DNA from: Ornithinicoccus hortensis
GTDB taxonomy: Bacteria; Actinomycetota; Actinomycetes; Actinomycetales; Dermatophilaceae
Assembly (NCBI RefSeq): GCF_006716185.1
Contig: NZ_VFOP01000001.1
Coordinates: forward strand, 2,108,001 to 2,172,000
Length of the DNA stretch: 64,000 nt
Reading direction: 5' to 3'
How positions within the stretch are numbered: position 1 is the stretch's first letter; each line of letters starts with the position of its first letter. This document shows, piece by piece, positions 33,751-42,744 of this stretch. The notes beneath the pieces are model-generated. The model was given only the letters and a program-made list of their open reading frames with translations, was not told where the DNA came from and did not search any database. The position numbers and the translations under genes are program-made.

Positions 33751-34778
33751 CGTGTCACCTGCTCCTGCTCGGAAGGGTCGTCGGTCGCACCGGTGTCCCC
33801 AGGGTAGGCCGTGTGCTCACCGTGCTCGTCGTAGTGGGCCCCGTGCGGTGCGTGGCGGTGCTCCCCGTGCAGGTAGTCGACGTGGTCACCGTGCGGGACC
33901 GCCCGGTGGCCGCAACCCGGTCCGTGCTCGTGCGGGTGGCGCTCGGCGACCCGGTGTGCCCGCTTGGTGGCCGCCCGGGCCAGGCCCGTCGCGCCGGCCA
34001 CCGCCAGGAACACCGCGATCGCCAACAGCACGATGGTGCCGCCCGCCGCGGTGTCGGCGTAGAAGGAGGTCACCACGCCACCGACGGAGGACAGCACGCC
34101 GAAGGCCACGGCCCAGACCATCGTGGTGCGGAAGCTGCGGGCGACCTGCTGGGCGGCCGCATTCGGCACGATCATCAGGGCGCTGATCAGGAGCAGGCCG
34201 ACGACCCGCATCGAGACCACGACGGTGACCGCGGTGAGGACGGACAGGGTGATGTTGAGCGCCATCACCGGCAGCCCGCTGGCCCGGGCGTACTCCTCGT
34301 CGCCGGCCACGGCGAACAGCCGCTGGTGCAGCACCAGCGTGACGCCCATGATCACGGCGCAGAGCACCCCGAAGACGACCAGGTCCTGGCCGGAGGTGGT
34401 GGTGATCGCCCCGAAGAGGTAACCGGTGAGGTTGGCGGTCTGGCTGCCGTCGACCCGGTTGATGATCACCACGCCGGCCGCGATCCCGCCGTAGAACATC
34501 ACGGCCAGGGCGATGTCACCGCTGGTCCGCCCGCGGGCCCGGATCACCTCGATGGCCACCCCGGCGAAGACGGCGGCCGCCATCGCGGTGACCAGCGGTT
34601 GGGTGTCCAGGAAGACGCCGATCGCGACCCCGGCGAGGGCCACGTGACCCATCCCGTCCCCGATGAGGGACAGCCGGCGCTGCACCAGGAAGATCCCGAC
34701 CAGAGGCGCCGCGGCGCCCACCAGGAGCGCGGCCAGCAGGGCGTTGCGCATGAAGTCCAGGCTGAGGATCTCGGCCAT
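33747..34778 (-). CDS. znuB: zinc ABC transporter permease ZnuB
   Basis: A 343-residue permease of the ABC-3 family with eight or nine helices, including GDGMGHVALAGVAIGVFL and LLISALMIVPNAAAQQVARS. The last 75 residues form an unusual cytoplasmic tail with many His residues (HPHEHGPGCGHRAVPHGDH and later repeats), a likely metal-binding segment. ATG 34778 shares its A with the znuC stop, so translation is coupled. It works with ZnuA and ZnuC in high-affinity zinc import. Confidence 0.92.
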   Translation of the reverse strand: MAEILSLDFMRNALLAALLVGAAAPLVGIFLVQRRLSLIGDGMGHVALAGVAIGVFLDTQPLVTAMAAAVFAGVAIEVIRARGRTSGDIALAVMFYGGIAAGVVIINRVDGSQTANLTGYLFGAITTTSGQDLVVFGVLCAVIMGVTLVLHQRLFAVAGDEEYARASGLPVMALNITLSVLTAVTVVVSMRVVGLLLISALMIVPNAAAQQVARSFRTTMVWAVAFGVLSSVGGVVTSFYADTAAGGTIVLLAIAVFLAVAGATGLARAATKRAHRVAERHPHEHGPGCGHRAVPHGDHVDYLHGEHRHAPHGAHYDEHGEHTAYPGDTGATDDPSEQEQVTR

Positions 34779-35635
34779 CAGCGGTCCTCTCCCGGATCGG
34801 CGGCGTCGAGGGGGCCGGAGCCCAGCCAGCTCAGGCCCTCCGGCTCGTCCTCGTCGTCGTGGTGATGGTGGTGCGCCTCGTGCGGGTGGGCGGCGGTGGC
34901 GGCGGTCACCCTGGCGCGGTGCACGGCATACTGCTGCGGCGTGCCGTCGAAGCTGATCGCGCCGAGCTCGAGCTCGACGATCCGGTCCACGATGCCGCGC
35001 AGCGCCGCGAGCTCGTGGGTGACCACGATCATCGTTACCCCCAACCCGGCCAGGCGCCGCAGCACGGCCGCGAGCACGTCCTGGCTGGCGGCGTCCACCC
35101 CGGCGGTGGGTTCGTCCATGATCAGCACGTCCGGCCGGGCGGCCATCGCCCGGGCGATCAGCACCCGGCGCTGCTGCCCGCCGGACAGCGTCGCGACGTC
35201 GTCCTTGGCCCGGTCGTCCAACCCGACGGTCCGGAGGGCCTGGGTCACCCGGTCCCGCTGCTCGCGGGTGGCCGGGCGCCACCAGGGGCGGGTGGCCAGC
35301 TGTCCGGTGGCGACGACCTCGCGCACCGTGGAGCGCACCGACCCGGAGAGGGTATGCCGTTGCGGCACGTAGCCGACCCGGCTGCGGTCCCGGATCCGGT
35401 TCAGCGGGACGCCGAACACCTCGCCGTGGCCGGACAGGTGGTCGTTCAGCCCCAGCAGCCCGCGGACCAGGGTCGACTTGCCGGACCCGTTGGGCCCGAG
35501 CAGGGCGACCACCTCACCGGGGCGGATCCGGAGGGTGACGTCCTCGAGGACGGGACGCCCGGCATACCCGAAGCCGGCGTGGCGCAAGTCCAGGACGGGG
35601 GTGTCCGGCGCGGCCTGCCCGGTCGCGCTGCTCAC
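34778..35635 (-). CDS. znuC: zinc ABC transporter ATP-binding protein ZnuC
   Basis: A 285-residue ABC ATPase with Walker [15 protein letters not shown]-loop YVPQRHTLS, signature LSGGQQRRV and Walker [13 protein letters not shown]. The C-terminal 45 residues carry a His cluster ([18 protein letters not shown]) not found in most ABC ATPases, again suggesting zinc binding. GTG 35635 overlaps the znuA stop (TGA at 35632-35634). It powers import through ZnuB. Confidence 0.92.
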   Translation of the reverse strand: MSSATGQAAPDTPVLDLRHAGFGYAGRPVLEDVTLRIRPGEVVALLGPNGSGKSTLVRGLLGLNDHLSGHGEVFGVPLNRIRDRSRVGYVPQRHTLSGSVRSTVREVVATGQLATRPWWRPATREQRDRVTQALRTVGLDDRAKDDVATLSGGQQRRVLIARAMAARPDVLIMDEPTAGVDAASQDVLAAVLRRLAGLGVTMIVVTHELAALRGIVDRIVELELGAISFDGTPQQYAVHRARVTAATAAHPHEAHHHHHDDEDEPEGLSWLGSGPLDAADPGEDR

Positions 35636-36630
35636 GAACAGTCCTGTCCCTGGCGCAGCGCCTCCAGGTTGGACCGCATGACCTCCAGGTAGTCGGACCC
35701 GGCGGAGGCGTCGGTGATCCCCTCGACCGGGTCGAGCACCAGCACCTCGGTGCCGGTCTCGTCCGCGATCACCTGGGCCAGGTCGCCGCCCAGGAGCACC
35801 TCGGAGTAGATCGTGTCCACCCCGGCATCCTGCACGACGTGGGTGATCTCGGCCATCCGCGCCGGGCTGGGCTCGGAGTCCGGGGAGACGCCGGTGATGC
35901 CGACCTGGTGCAGGCCGTACCGGTCCGTCAGGTAGCCGAAGGCGGTGTGCGTGGTGACCACCGTGTCGATCCGGCAGTCGGCCAGGCCGGCGGCCAGCTC
36001 CTCGTCCAGCGCCGCCAGCTCCTCCTGGAAGGCGGTGGCGTTGGCCCGGTAGTCCTCCGCGTGGTCCGGGTCGAGCCCGGCCAGCTCGTCGGCGATCGCC
36101 CCGACGGCGGCCGAGTAGCGGTCCGGGTCGAGCCAGAAGTGCGGGTCGACGCCGCCGTGGTCGTGGCCCTCGTGGTCGTCCTTCCCGGCGTGGTCGTCCT
36201 CGGCGTGGTCGCCGTGGTCCTCCCCGCCGTGCTCGACGTCCCCGGTGCTGGCCAGGTCGACGACGTCGTTGACGTCGAGGGTGTGCTCGGCCGCCTGGCT
36301 GGTCGCGGCGTCGTCGAGGGCCGCCTGCATCCCGCCGGAGAGCACCACCAGGTCCGCGCTCTGGACGGTGCCCACCTGGCGCGGCGTGAGCTCCAGGTCG
36401 TGCGGGTCGACGCCCGGGCTGGTGAGCCCGACGACCTCGACGGCACCGGTGTCCCCGGCGACCCGCTGCGTGGCGTACTCCAGCGGGTAGAACCCGGCGA
36501 CGACCGTGAGGTCGGCGTCCCCGCCACCCGCTCCGCCGTCGTCCCCGCTGCCGCACCCGGTCGCCACCAGGGCGGTGCCCAGCAGGACGAGGGAGAGCGG
36601 GCGGAGGCGGGCGCGAGGGGTCAGCGGCAT
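35632..36630 (-). CDS. znuA: zinc ABC transporter substrate-binding lipoprotein ZnuA
   Basis: A 332-residue cluster A-I solute-binding lipoprotein. The signal peptide ends in the lipobox LVATGC, with Cys26 lipidated. Metal ligands are expected in [12 protein letters not shown], the region after the His/Asp-rich loop ([16 protein letters not shown]..., ending VDPHFWLDP) and [10 protein letters not shown]. The acidic, His-rich loop is typical of ZnuA. It leads the operon znuA-znuC-znuB-zur, with a Zur-type box 20 bp upstream of the ATG. Confidence 0.93.
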   Translation of the reverse strand: MPLTPRARLRPLSLVLLGTALVATGCGSGDDGGAGGGDADLTVVAGFYPLEYATQRVAGDTGAVEVVGLTSPGVDPHDLELTPRQVGTVQSADLVVLSGGMQAALDDAATSQAAEHTLDVNDVVDLASTGDVEHGGEDHGDHAEDDHAGKDDHEGHDHGGVDPHFWLDPDRYSAAVGAIADELAGLDPDHAEDYRANATAFQEELAALDEELAAGLADCRIDTVVTTHTAFGYLTDRYGLHQVGITGVSPDSEPSPARMAEITHVVQDAGVDTIYSEVLLGGDLAQVIADETGTEVLVLDPVEGITDASAGSDYLEVMRSNLEALRQGQDCS

Positions 36631-36649
36631 TGCTCCATGGTGCGGCGAA

Positions 36650-36664
36650 TGAGAATGATTGTCA
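36650..36664 (-). promoter_or_regulatory. Zur box of the znu operon
   Basis: TGAGAATGATTGTCA on the plus strand (TGACAATCATTCTCA toward znuA) has the Zur/Fur-type form TGAnAAT-N-ATTnTCA. It is an AT-rich palindrome 20 bp before the znuA start, in otherwise GC-rich DNA. It is the expected site for the Zur encoded at the end of the same operon. Confidence 0.8.
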
Positions 36665-36693
36665 AAATGGCCCGAGGGTCCGGGCGCGCGGGC

Positions 36694-37017
36694 TCAGTTC
36701 GGGATGAACCGGGTCGCCAGCACCGCAAGCACGAGCGCCAGCACGGCCACCCGCATCAGGCGCATCGAGGGGGTCAGGTGCGGCCAGGACAGGTAGAGCA
36801 ACCACAGCAGAGCGAGCAGTGCCAGGCCCACGAGCACCAGGCCGACCGGGCCGGCGACGAAACCACCGACCAGGATGAGCGCGATCATCACCAGCGAGGG
36901 CACCCACTGGGGCAGCCGGGCCAGGGCAGAGACGGCGGGCATGCTGGCCTTCTCGACGGCGGCGCGCACACCGGTCGGGTGTTGGTAGGGCTCGGGGGAG
37001 TGTGTCGGGTCGGGCAC
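36694..37017 (-). CDS. small membrane protein (possibly DUF6703)
   Basis: A 107-residue protein with a 40-residue cytoplasmic start ([16 protein letters not shown], then [22 protein letters not shown]), two or three closely packed helices ([24 protein letters not shown] and a following pair) and a short tail. It looks like the actinobacterial DUF6703 family, but I make that assignment from memory of the pattern. GTG 37017 follows TACCCT (37024-37029, reverse strand) by six bases, a leaderless start. It is divergent from glyS, with only 39 bp between the start codons. Confidence 0.7.
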   Translation of the reverse strand: MPDPTHSPEPYQHPTGVRAAVEKASMPAVSALARLPQWVPSLVMIALILVGGFVAGPVGLVLVGLALLALLWLLYLSWPHLTPSMRLMRVAVLALVLAVLATRFIPN

Positions 37018-37023
37018 CCTCCG

Positions 37024-37049
37024 AGGGTATCTCCCGGCGCACGTAAACT
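37024..37049. promoter_or_regulatory. back-to-back leaderless promoters of the DUF6703-like gene and glyS
   Basis: The reverse-strand -10 box TACCCT (37024-37029) ends six bases before GTG 37017. The forward box TAAACT (37044-37049) ends seven bases before ATG 37057. The 39-bp gap therefore holds two divergent promoters whose -35 regions must overlap each other and the opposite gene. The box sequences are seen; promoter function is inferred. Confidence 0.6.
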
Positions 37050-37056
37050 CTGCGCC

Positions 37057-38460
37057 ATGGCAGCCACTTCAACCGTTGATACCGTCGTCAGTCTCTGCAA
37101 GCGCCGCGGGTTCGTCTTCCCGTGCGGTGAGATCTACGGCGGGACGCGATCGGCCTGGGACTACGGGCCGCTCGGCGTGGCCCTCAAGGACAACATCAAG
37201 CGGCAGTGGTGGAAGGCGATGGTGCAGTCCCGCGACGACGTCGTCGGTCTGGACTCCTCGATCATCCTGCCGAAGCAGACCTGGGTCGCCTCCGGGCACG
37301 TGGGGACCTTCTCCGACCCGCTGACCGAGTGCCAGTCCTGCCACAAGCGGTTCCGCGCCGACCACCTGCAGGAGGCGGTGGCGGACAAGGCGGCCAAGAA
37401 GGGCAAGGAGATCAACCCCGACGACGTCGACCTGGCCGACGTCGCCTGCCCCAACTGCGGCACCAAGGGGGCCTGGACCGCGCCGCGCGAGTTCAACATG
37501 ATGCTCAAGACCTACCTGGGCGTCATCGAGGACGAGACCGGGTTGCACTACCTGCGCCCGGAGACCGCGCAGGGCATCTTCATCAACTTCGCCAACGTGA
37601 TGGGGGCCGCGCGCAAGAAGCCGCCGTTCGGGATCGCGCAGACCGGCAAGAGCTTCCGCAACGAGATCACGCCGGGCAACTTCATCTTCCGGACCCGTGA
37701 GTTCGAGCAGATGGAGATGGAGTTCTTCGTCGAGCCCTCCACCGCCAAGGAGTGGCACCAGTACTGGATCGACGAGCGCACCAACTGGTACGTCGACCTG
37801 GGCATCAACCGGGAAAACCTGCGCCACTACGAGCATCCGGCCGAGAAGCTGTCGCACTACTCCGACCGCACCGTCGACATCGAGTACCGGTTCAACTTCG
37901 CCGGCTCGGAGTGGGGCGAGCTCGAGGGCATCGCGAACCGCACCGACTTCGACCTGAAGTCGCACAGCGAGCACTCCGGGCAGGACCTCACCTACTTCGA
38001 CCAGGCGTCCGGCGAGCGGTACACCCCCTACGTGATCGAGCCCGCAGCCGGCCTGTCCCGGTCGCTGATGACGTTCCTGGTGGATGCCTACACCGAGGAC
38101 GAGGCGCCGAACACCAAGGGCGGGGTCGACAAGCGGGTCGTGCTGCGGCTGGACCCGCGGCTGGCCCCGACGAAGGTCGCCGTGCTGCCGCTGTCCCGCA
38201 ACGCCGACCTCACGCCCAAGGCGAAGGACCTCGCGGCCGCGCTGCGCAAGCACTGGATGGTCGACTTCGATGACGCCGGTGCGATCGGGCGCCGCTACCG
38301 CCGCCAGGACGAGATCGGCACGCCGTTCTGCGTCACCGTGGACTTCGACACCCTGGAGGACCAGGCGGTCACCATCCGGGAGCGCGACACGATGGGCCAG
38401 GAGCGGGTCTCCCTGGACCAGGTCGAGGGCTACCTGGCGCAGCGGCTGATCGGGTGCTGA
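37057..38460 (+). CDS. glyS: glycyl-tRNA synthetase, class II alpha2 type
   Basis: A 467-residue homodimeric glycyl-tRNA synthetase. Motif 1 is near [17 protein letters not shown], motif 2 in [24 protein letters not shown], and motif 3 in [20 protein letters not shown] zinc-like insertion with CQSC and CPNC is present. The C-terminal anticodon-binding domain follows ([15 protein letters not shown]). It is essential. TAAACT ends seven bases before ATG 37057, so the message is probably leaderless. map follows 25 bp later and may be read through. Confidence 0.95.
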   Translation: MAATSTVDTVVSLCKRRGFVFPCGEIYGGTRSAWDYGPLGVALKDNIKRQWWKAMVQSRDDVVGLDSSIILPKQTWVASGHVGTFSDPLTECQSCHKRFRADHLQEAVADKAAKKGKEINPDDVDLADVACPNCGTKGAWTAPREFNMMLKTYLGVIEDETGLHYLRPETAQGIFINFANVMGAARKKPPFGIAQTGKSFRNEITPGNFIFRTREFEQMEMEFFVEPSTAKEWHQYWIDERTNWYVDLGINRENLRHYEHPAEKLSHYSDRTVDIEYRFNFAGSEWGELEGIANRTDFDLKSHSEHSGQDLTYFDQASGERYTPYVIEPAAGLSRSLMTFLVDAYTEDEAPNTKGGVDKRVVLRLDPRLAPTKVAVLPLSRNADLTPKAKDLAAALRKHWMVDFDDAGAIGRRYRRQDEIGTPFCVTVDFDTLEDQAVTIRERDTMGQERVSLDQVEGYLAQRLIGC

Positions 38461-38485
38461 GCCGGGCCGCGGGGGAGACGACGCG

Positions 38486-39265
38486 ATGATCGAGCACTTC
38501 ACCCCCGCCGAGATCGAGGCGATGCGGCCCGCCGGCCGCTTCGTCGCCGAGACGCTGGCCACGCTCCGTGACGAGGCCAGCGTCGGGACCAACCTGTTGG
38601 AGATCGACGCCCGCGCCGCCGAACTCATCGCGCAGGCGGGTGCCACCAGCTGCTATGTCGACTACCACCCGAGCTTCGGGGCGATGCCGTTCGGCAAGGT
38701 CATCTGCACCTCGGTCAACGACGGCGCGCTGCACGGACTCCCGCACGACTACCGGCTGCGCGACGGGGACCTGCTCAGCCTCGACTTCGCGGTCTCGATC
38801 GACGGGTGGGTCGCCGACTCGGCGATCAGCTTCGTGGTGGGGGAGCCGCGCGAGGAGGACCTGCGCCTCATCGAGACCACGGAGCGCGCCCTCGAGGCGG
38901 GCATCGGTGCGTTGCGCGTCGGCGGCAGGCTGGGTGACGTGTCGGCGGCCATCGGGGCCGTGTGCCGCGGGGCTGGCTACGGGGTCAACCTCGAGTTCGG
39001 TGGCCACGGGGTGGGCCGGGAGATGCACGGCGACCCCCACGTGGTCAACGACGGCCGCCCCGGCCGCGGGCTGAAGCTGCTGCCCGGCCTGGTGATCGCG
39101 ATCGAGCCGTGGCTGATGCTCGGCACGGACCGCATCTTCACCGACGCCGATGGCTGGACCCTGCGCAGCGCCGACGGCTCCCGCGCCGCGCACAGCGAGC
39201 ACACCGTGGCACTCACCGAGGACGGCCCCGTCGTCCTCACCGCCCCCACCCTCCCGCTGGGTTGA
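38486..39265 (+). CDS. map: methionine aminopeptidase, type I
   Basis: A 259-residue type I methionine aminopeptidase that removes the initiator Met. Metal ligands are in LDFAVSIDGWVADSA (two Asp), GGHGVGREMHGDP (His), AIEPW (Glu) and HSEHTVALTEDG (Glu). The substrate His is in GALHGLP. A GGGGGAG ribosome binding site precedes ATG 38486. It is a second-type actinobacterial Map outside the ribosomal operon. The gene end runs into the palindromic repeat element. Confidence 0.92.
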   Translation: MIEHFTPAEIEAMRPAGRFVAETLATLRDEASVGTNLLEIDARAAELIAQAGATSCYVDYHPSFGAMPFGKVICTSVNDGALHGLPHDYRLRDGDLLSLDFAVSIDGWVADSAISFVVGEPREEDLRLIETTERALEAGIGALRVGGRLGDVSAAIGAVCRGAGYGVNLEFGGHGVGREMHGDPHVVNDGRPGRGLKLLPGLVIAIEPWLMLGTDRIFTDADGWTLRSADGSRAAHSEHTVALTEDGPVVLTAPTLPLG

Positions 39266-39275
39266 GTTTTCGGCG

Positions 39276-39356
39276 GCAGGATTATCGGGTCACCCGGTAA
39301 TCCTGCGCTTCGTAGGAGAAGCTTCCCGGGACGAAGCGCCAGGTTCCGGGGTGAAG
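39276..39356. repeat. 81-bp palindromic repeat element, copy A
   Basis: Bases 39276-39306 form a near-perfect 31-bp palindrome: 15-base arms, GCAGGATTATCGGGT and its complement, one wobble mismatch, one central base. A second stem, GCGCTTCGT with ACGAAGCGC (39306-39314 and 39331-39339), follows. The whole 81 bp recurs in inverse orientation at 53771-53851 with about nine mismatches. It lies between convergent map and the AEC permease, where it could also terminate transcription. Confidence 0.88.
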
Positions 39357-39394
39357 CACGCGCCAGGACCGTCCTTCCGGCAGCCGGCGACCGC

Positions 39395-40366
39395 TCACAC
39401 CAGCGAGGCGGCCAGGCTGAACGTCCCGAAGCCCAGCACCGTCGAGACCAGGATCACCGAGGCGATCCGGCCGTTGTCGGCGCCGAACCGCTCCGCCAGC
39501 ATCGAGGTGTTGGCGGCCGAGGGGAGCGCGGCGGTCAGCACCAGGACACCCAGGGCCGCACCGCTCAGCGGCAGGCCGGCCCGGATCGCCAGCCACCCGA
39601 GCAGCCCGACGGCCGCCGGGTGGAGCAGGAGCTTCAAGGAGGTCAACCAGTAGACGTCCGGTGAGGTCCAGGTTGCCGGCCGTCGTCCCTGCTGGGCGGC
39701 GGTCATCCGCTCGCGGGCCAGCACGGTGCCGATGGTGAACAGCGCGACCGGTGTGGCGGAGGCCGCCAGCATCGTCACCACCTCCTCCAGCGGGCGCACC
39801 ATGGTCAACCCGCTCGCACCCCAGGCGGCGCCGAGCACGATGGCCCAGGGCATCGGGTTGGTCGCGACCCGCCGCAGCGCCCGGCCACCCTGCCCGGCCC
39901 GGCCGTCCGGACCGGCGGCGGCCTGACCCCGGTGGGCCAGCGCGATCGCGATCGACTGCATTAGGACGACGTCGACCAGCAACGTGGTGATGATCGGCCC
40001 GGCCGCCCGGGTGCCGAGCAGGGCGGTGATCAGCGGCACGCCCATGAAGCCGGAGTTGGACATCACCGCGATGAGCCCGCCGAACGACGCGTCGAGCCAC
40101 CCCAGCCGCTGACGGAGCCCGCTGGCCACGGCCAGGGAGAGCACCAGCAGCCCGGACAGCACCCAGAGCCCGATCAGCGTCGGGTCGAGCAGGTCGACCA
40201 CGGGGGTGCGGGCGCCGAGCTGGAAGAGCATGGCGGACAGGGCGAAGTAGAGGACGTAGGTGTTCAGACCCGGCACCGCGGCCAGCGGCAGGGCGTGCCA
40301 GCGCGCCGCGAGGTAGCCGATCAGCACGAGCGCGAAGAACGGGATGATCACCGACAGGATGTCCAC
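39395..40366 (-). CDS. AEC family transporter (auxin efflux carrier type)
   Basis: A 323-residue integral membrane protein with about ten helices, starting DILSVIIPFFALVLIGYLAA, the family signature. Other AEC blocks are MSNSGFMGVPL and LPSAANTSMLAERFG. Bacterial relatives move organic acids such as malate or malonate. GTG 40366 is chosen because it places the start at the first helix; an upstream frame would add an Arg/Pro-rich tail. It lies downstream of the GMC oxidoreductase genes in the same orientation, 138 bp apart, and might transport a substrate or product of those enzymes. Confidence 0.85.
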   Translation of the reverse strand: MDILSVIIPFFALVLIGYLAARWHALPLAAVPGLNTYVLYFALSAMLFQLGARTPVVDLLDPTLIGLWVLSGLLVLSLAVASGLRQRLGWLDASFGGLIAVMSNSGFMGVPLITALLGTRAAGPIITTLLVDVVLMQSIAIALAHRGQAAAGPDGRAGQGGRALRRVATNPMPWAIVLGAAWGASGLTMVRPLEEVVTMLAASATPVALFTIGTVLARERMTAAQQGRRPATWTSPDVYWLTSLKLLLHPAAVGLLGWLAIRAGLPLSGAALGVLVLTAALPSAANTSMLAERFGADNGRIASVILVSTVLGFGTFSLAASLV

Positions 40367-40430
40367 CGGGGAAGTCTCGCCGCACGCCCGCGCCCGCGGC
40401 CGACCGGGGTGCTGCACCTAGTCGACCGGG

Positions 40431-40451
40431 GTGCCCGCGGACGACGGGCAC
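40431..40451 (-). terminator. possible hairpin terminator after the GMC oxidoreductase gene
   Basis: GTGCCCG (40431-40437) pairs with CGGGCAC (40445-40451) across seven bases. It lies between the GMC stop (40505) and the AEC permease start. The spacer also repeats CGACCGGGGTGC twice (40401-40412 and 40423-40434). The hairpin is short, so the call is weak. Confidence 0.4.
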
Positions 40452-40504
40452 ACCCGCGGACGGGGACGGCTCCGCCAGGTGGCCGCCCCCGACCGCGGGT
40501 CAGC

Positions 40505-42070
40505 TCAGAGGCTGCCGCCCTTGAGCTGGTCCACGATGTATTCCGCCTGCCGGATGGCCAACGCGACGATGGTCAGCGTCGGGTTCGCCGCAGCGCCGGT
40601 GGTGAAGAGCGAACCGTCGGAGACAAACAGGTTCGGCACATCGTGGGCCCTGCCCCACCTGTCCGTCACGCCGTCCTCGGGACGTTCGCTCATCCGCGAG
40701 GTCCCCAGGTTGTGGGTGGACGGGTAGGGGGGAGTGTGGTGGGTGCCGACCGCGCCGACCGCGGTGTACATCGCGTCGGCCCGGCCGTAGGCGTGCTCGC
40801 GCATCGCCACGTCGTTGGGGTGGTCGTCGAAGTGCACGTCCGGCACGGGCAGCCCGGACTTGTCCTGCACCGTGGAGTTCAGGGTGACCCGGTTGGACTC
40901 CTGCGGCATGTCCTCGCCGACGATCCACAACCCTGCGGTCCGGGCGTAGGCGTCCATCAGCTCGGTGAACTCCTTGCCCCACGACCCGGGCTCGACGAAG
41001 CTGGCCAGGAAGGCCGGCCCCAGGGACAGCGTCTCCATGTAGTAGCCGCCGACGAAGCCTCGGGACGGGTCGTGCCGCGACTCGTCGGCCACCAGGCCGG
41101 CCATGGTCTCGCCGCGGTACATCCGCACGTCCTTCTCGAACCGCGCGTAGACGGACCCGGTCGTATGCCGCATGTAGTTGCGTCCGACCTGCCCGGAGGA
41201 GTTGGCCAGGCCGTCCGGGAACAGCGAGGAGGCACTCATCAACAGCAGGCGGGGCGTCTCGATCGAGTTGCCCGCGACGCAGACCACCTTCGCCGCCTGG
41301 CGGTGCAGGTTGCCCTCGGAGTCCAGGTAGAGCACCGCGTCGACCTTGCCGTCGGAGCCGTGCGTGATCTGCACCGCCTGGCTCTCCGGGCGCAGGTCCA
41401 GCAGCCCGGTCTCCTGGGCCCTGGGCAGTTCGCGGACCATGGTCGACCACTTGGACTTGCCCTTGTCGCCCTGGAAGTTGAAGCCGTCCTGCACCGAGGC
41501 GGGCCGCCCGTCGTAGGGCTCGGCGTTGGTGGCATACGGCCCGGTCGCGTAGTGCCGGTACCCCACCTTCTCGGCACCGTTGGCCAGCACCTTGTAGTTG
41601 TTGTTGGCCGGCAGCGGCGGCCGTCCGTGACGGTGGGTGGAGCCCATCGCCTGCTCGGCGCGGTCGTAGTAGGGCTCCATCTCGGCCAGGGTCAGCGGCC
41701 AGTCGATCAGGTTCGCCCCCTCGACCCGGCCGTAGACCGAACGGGCCCGGAACTCGTGCTCCTTGAACCGGGGCGTGGCGCCGGCCCAGTGCGTGGTGGT
41801 CCCGCCTACGGCCTTGACGATCCAGGCCGGCAGGTTCGGGAAGTCGGTGGCCACCCGCCAGCTGCCGGAGGTGGTGCGCGGGTCCAACCACGCCATCTGG
41901 TTGAACGCCTCCCACTCCAGGTTCATGTAGTCCTCGTTGCGCAGGTAGGGCCCCGCCTCGAGGACCACGACCGGGATCCCGGCCTTGGTCAGCTCGTAGG
42001 CCATGGTGCCGCCGCCTGCGCCGGACCCGATGACGACGACGGTTGCCTCGTCCTTGGCGATCTCGGCCAT
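40505..42070 (-). CDS. GMC family oxidoreductase (FAD dehydrogenase)
   Basis: A 521-residue FAD enzyme. The N-terminal dinucleotide fold is VVIGSGAGGGTMAYELTKAG, with the acidic end VVVLEAGPY. GMC blocks include AVGGTTTHWAGATPRF and, at the C-terminus, HNLGTSRM and ANPTLTIVALAIRQAEYI; the catalytic His/Asn pair is probably in the last two. It resembles the large subunit of gluconate/2-keto-gluconate or sugar dehydrogenases. The small subunit is encoded one base upstream. No signal peptide is seen, so it likely works in the cytoplasm. The substrate is unknown. Confidence 0.88.
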   Translation of the reverse strand: MAEIAKDEATVVVIGSGAGGGTMAYELTKAGIPVVVLEAGPYLRNEDYMNLEWEAFNQMAWLDPRTTSGSWRVATDFPNLPAWIVKAVGGTTTHWAGATPRFKEHEFRARSVYGRVEGANLIDWPLTLAEMEPYYDRAEQAMGSTHRHGRPPLPANNNYKVLANGAEKVGYRHYATGPYATNAEPYDGRPASVQDGFNFQGDKGKSKWSTMVRELPRAQETGLLDLRPESQAVQITHGSDGKVDAVLYLDSEGNLHRQAAKVVCVAGNSIETPRLLLMSASSLFPDGLANSSGQVGRNYMRHTTGSVYARFEKDVRMYRGETMAGLVADESRHDPSRGFVGGYYMETLSLGPAFLASFVEPGSWGKEFTELMDAYARTAGLWIVGEDMPQESNRVTLNSTVQDKSGLPVPDVHFDDHPNDVAMREHAYGRADAMYTAVGAVGTHHTPPYPSTHNLGTSRMSERPEDGVTDRWGRAHDVPNLFVSDGSLFTTGAAANPTLTIVALAIRQAEYIVDQLKGGSL

Positions 42071-42071
42071 G

Positions 42072-42599
42072 TCAGCTCTCCTCCGTCGTGTGCTGGGCGG
42101 TGGGAAGGTCGGAGACGATGTCGACGAAGTCCTCGCCGCTCTCCTCGATCCGGGGGTCGGGCAGCCAGTCCAGGTCGTTGAACCCGCGCTCGAGGTAGCC
42201 GCCCTTGTCGAACGAGGGGCCCTCGTAGCCCAGCGCCTCCCACACCTCCTCGTCCTCGTACATGTTTAGGATCGTGGTGCGCCGGATGAAGCCGAAGAAG
42301 TCGGTCTGCTCGACCCGCTTGAGCACCTTGGTGGCGCCGTCGTCGTCCAGCTCGAGGAAGGACCCGCCGGCGAGGTCGTTGAGCGTGGCGATGCCCTGGG
42401 TGAGCTTGATCCGGAACCAGGTCGACTCGTTGGCCAACTCGAAGATCTGGTCGGCCTGCCGCTCGTAGGGCCCGTCGGGGAAGCCCTCGTGCGGGAAGGC
42501 CACCTTGAGGATGCGGATCAGGATCTGCCGCGCGGTATCCGTGAACTCCATCTCGTTGAGCTGCGGATACTTCGCCGGGTACTTCTCGGGATAGCCCAC
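42072..42599 (-). CDS. gluconate 2-dehydrogenase subunit 3 family protein
   Basis: A 175-residue partner of the GMC dehydrogenase. It shows the family pattern FTDTARQILIRILKVAFPHEGFPDGPYERQAD, then FLELDDDGATKVLKRVEQTDFFGFIRRTTI near residue 85. Relatives usually carry a Tat signal peptide and lie in the periplasm; none is present here, so the pair should be cytoplasmic. GTG 42599 is set by AAGGAGG six bases upstream. It starts the operon, with a probable IclR site 83 bp ahead. Confidence 0.85.
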   Translation of the reverse strand: MGYPEKYPAKYPQLNEMEFTDTARQILIRILKVAFPHEGFPDGPYERQADQIFELANESTWFRIKLTQGIATLNDLAGGSFLELDDDGATKVLKRVEQTDFFGFIRRTTILNMYEDEEVWEALGYEGPSFDKGGYLERGFNDLDWLPDPRIEESGEDFVDIVSDLPTAQHTTEES

Positions 42600-42681
42600 G
42601 ACTGCCTCCTTGCAGTTCGAACGGCATACGGGCCGGTCTGGGCTCACCGTAGGGACGCCCCCGCCGGTGCTGGTAGGGCTG

Positions 42682-42700
42682 GTTCTCGCGTCGTGAGAAC
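42682..42700. promoter_or_regulatory. probable IclR operator 1 (GMC operon)
   Basis: GTTCTCGCGTCGTGAGAAC, a perfect 6-bp inverted repeat (GTTCTC/GAGAAC) with a seven-base centre. It lies 83 bp upstream of the small-subunit start, downstream of the iclR stop. The same half-sites recur at 43552-43570 in front of iclR. The match between the two sites supports one regulator; binding is inferred. Confidence 0.65.
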
Positions 42701-42744
42701 GACTCCGGCGCGTCCCGTCGCCATCCCGTATGCCGCGGTCCCGC

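Noticed and set aside
39282-40451. Open frames ending DYRVTR at both palindrome copies
   Set aside because: The shared C-terminal residues come from the palindrome read in one frame and do not indicate related proteins.
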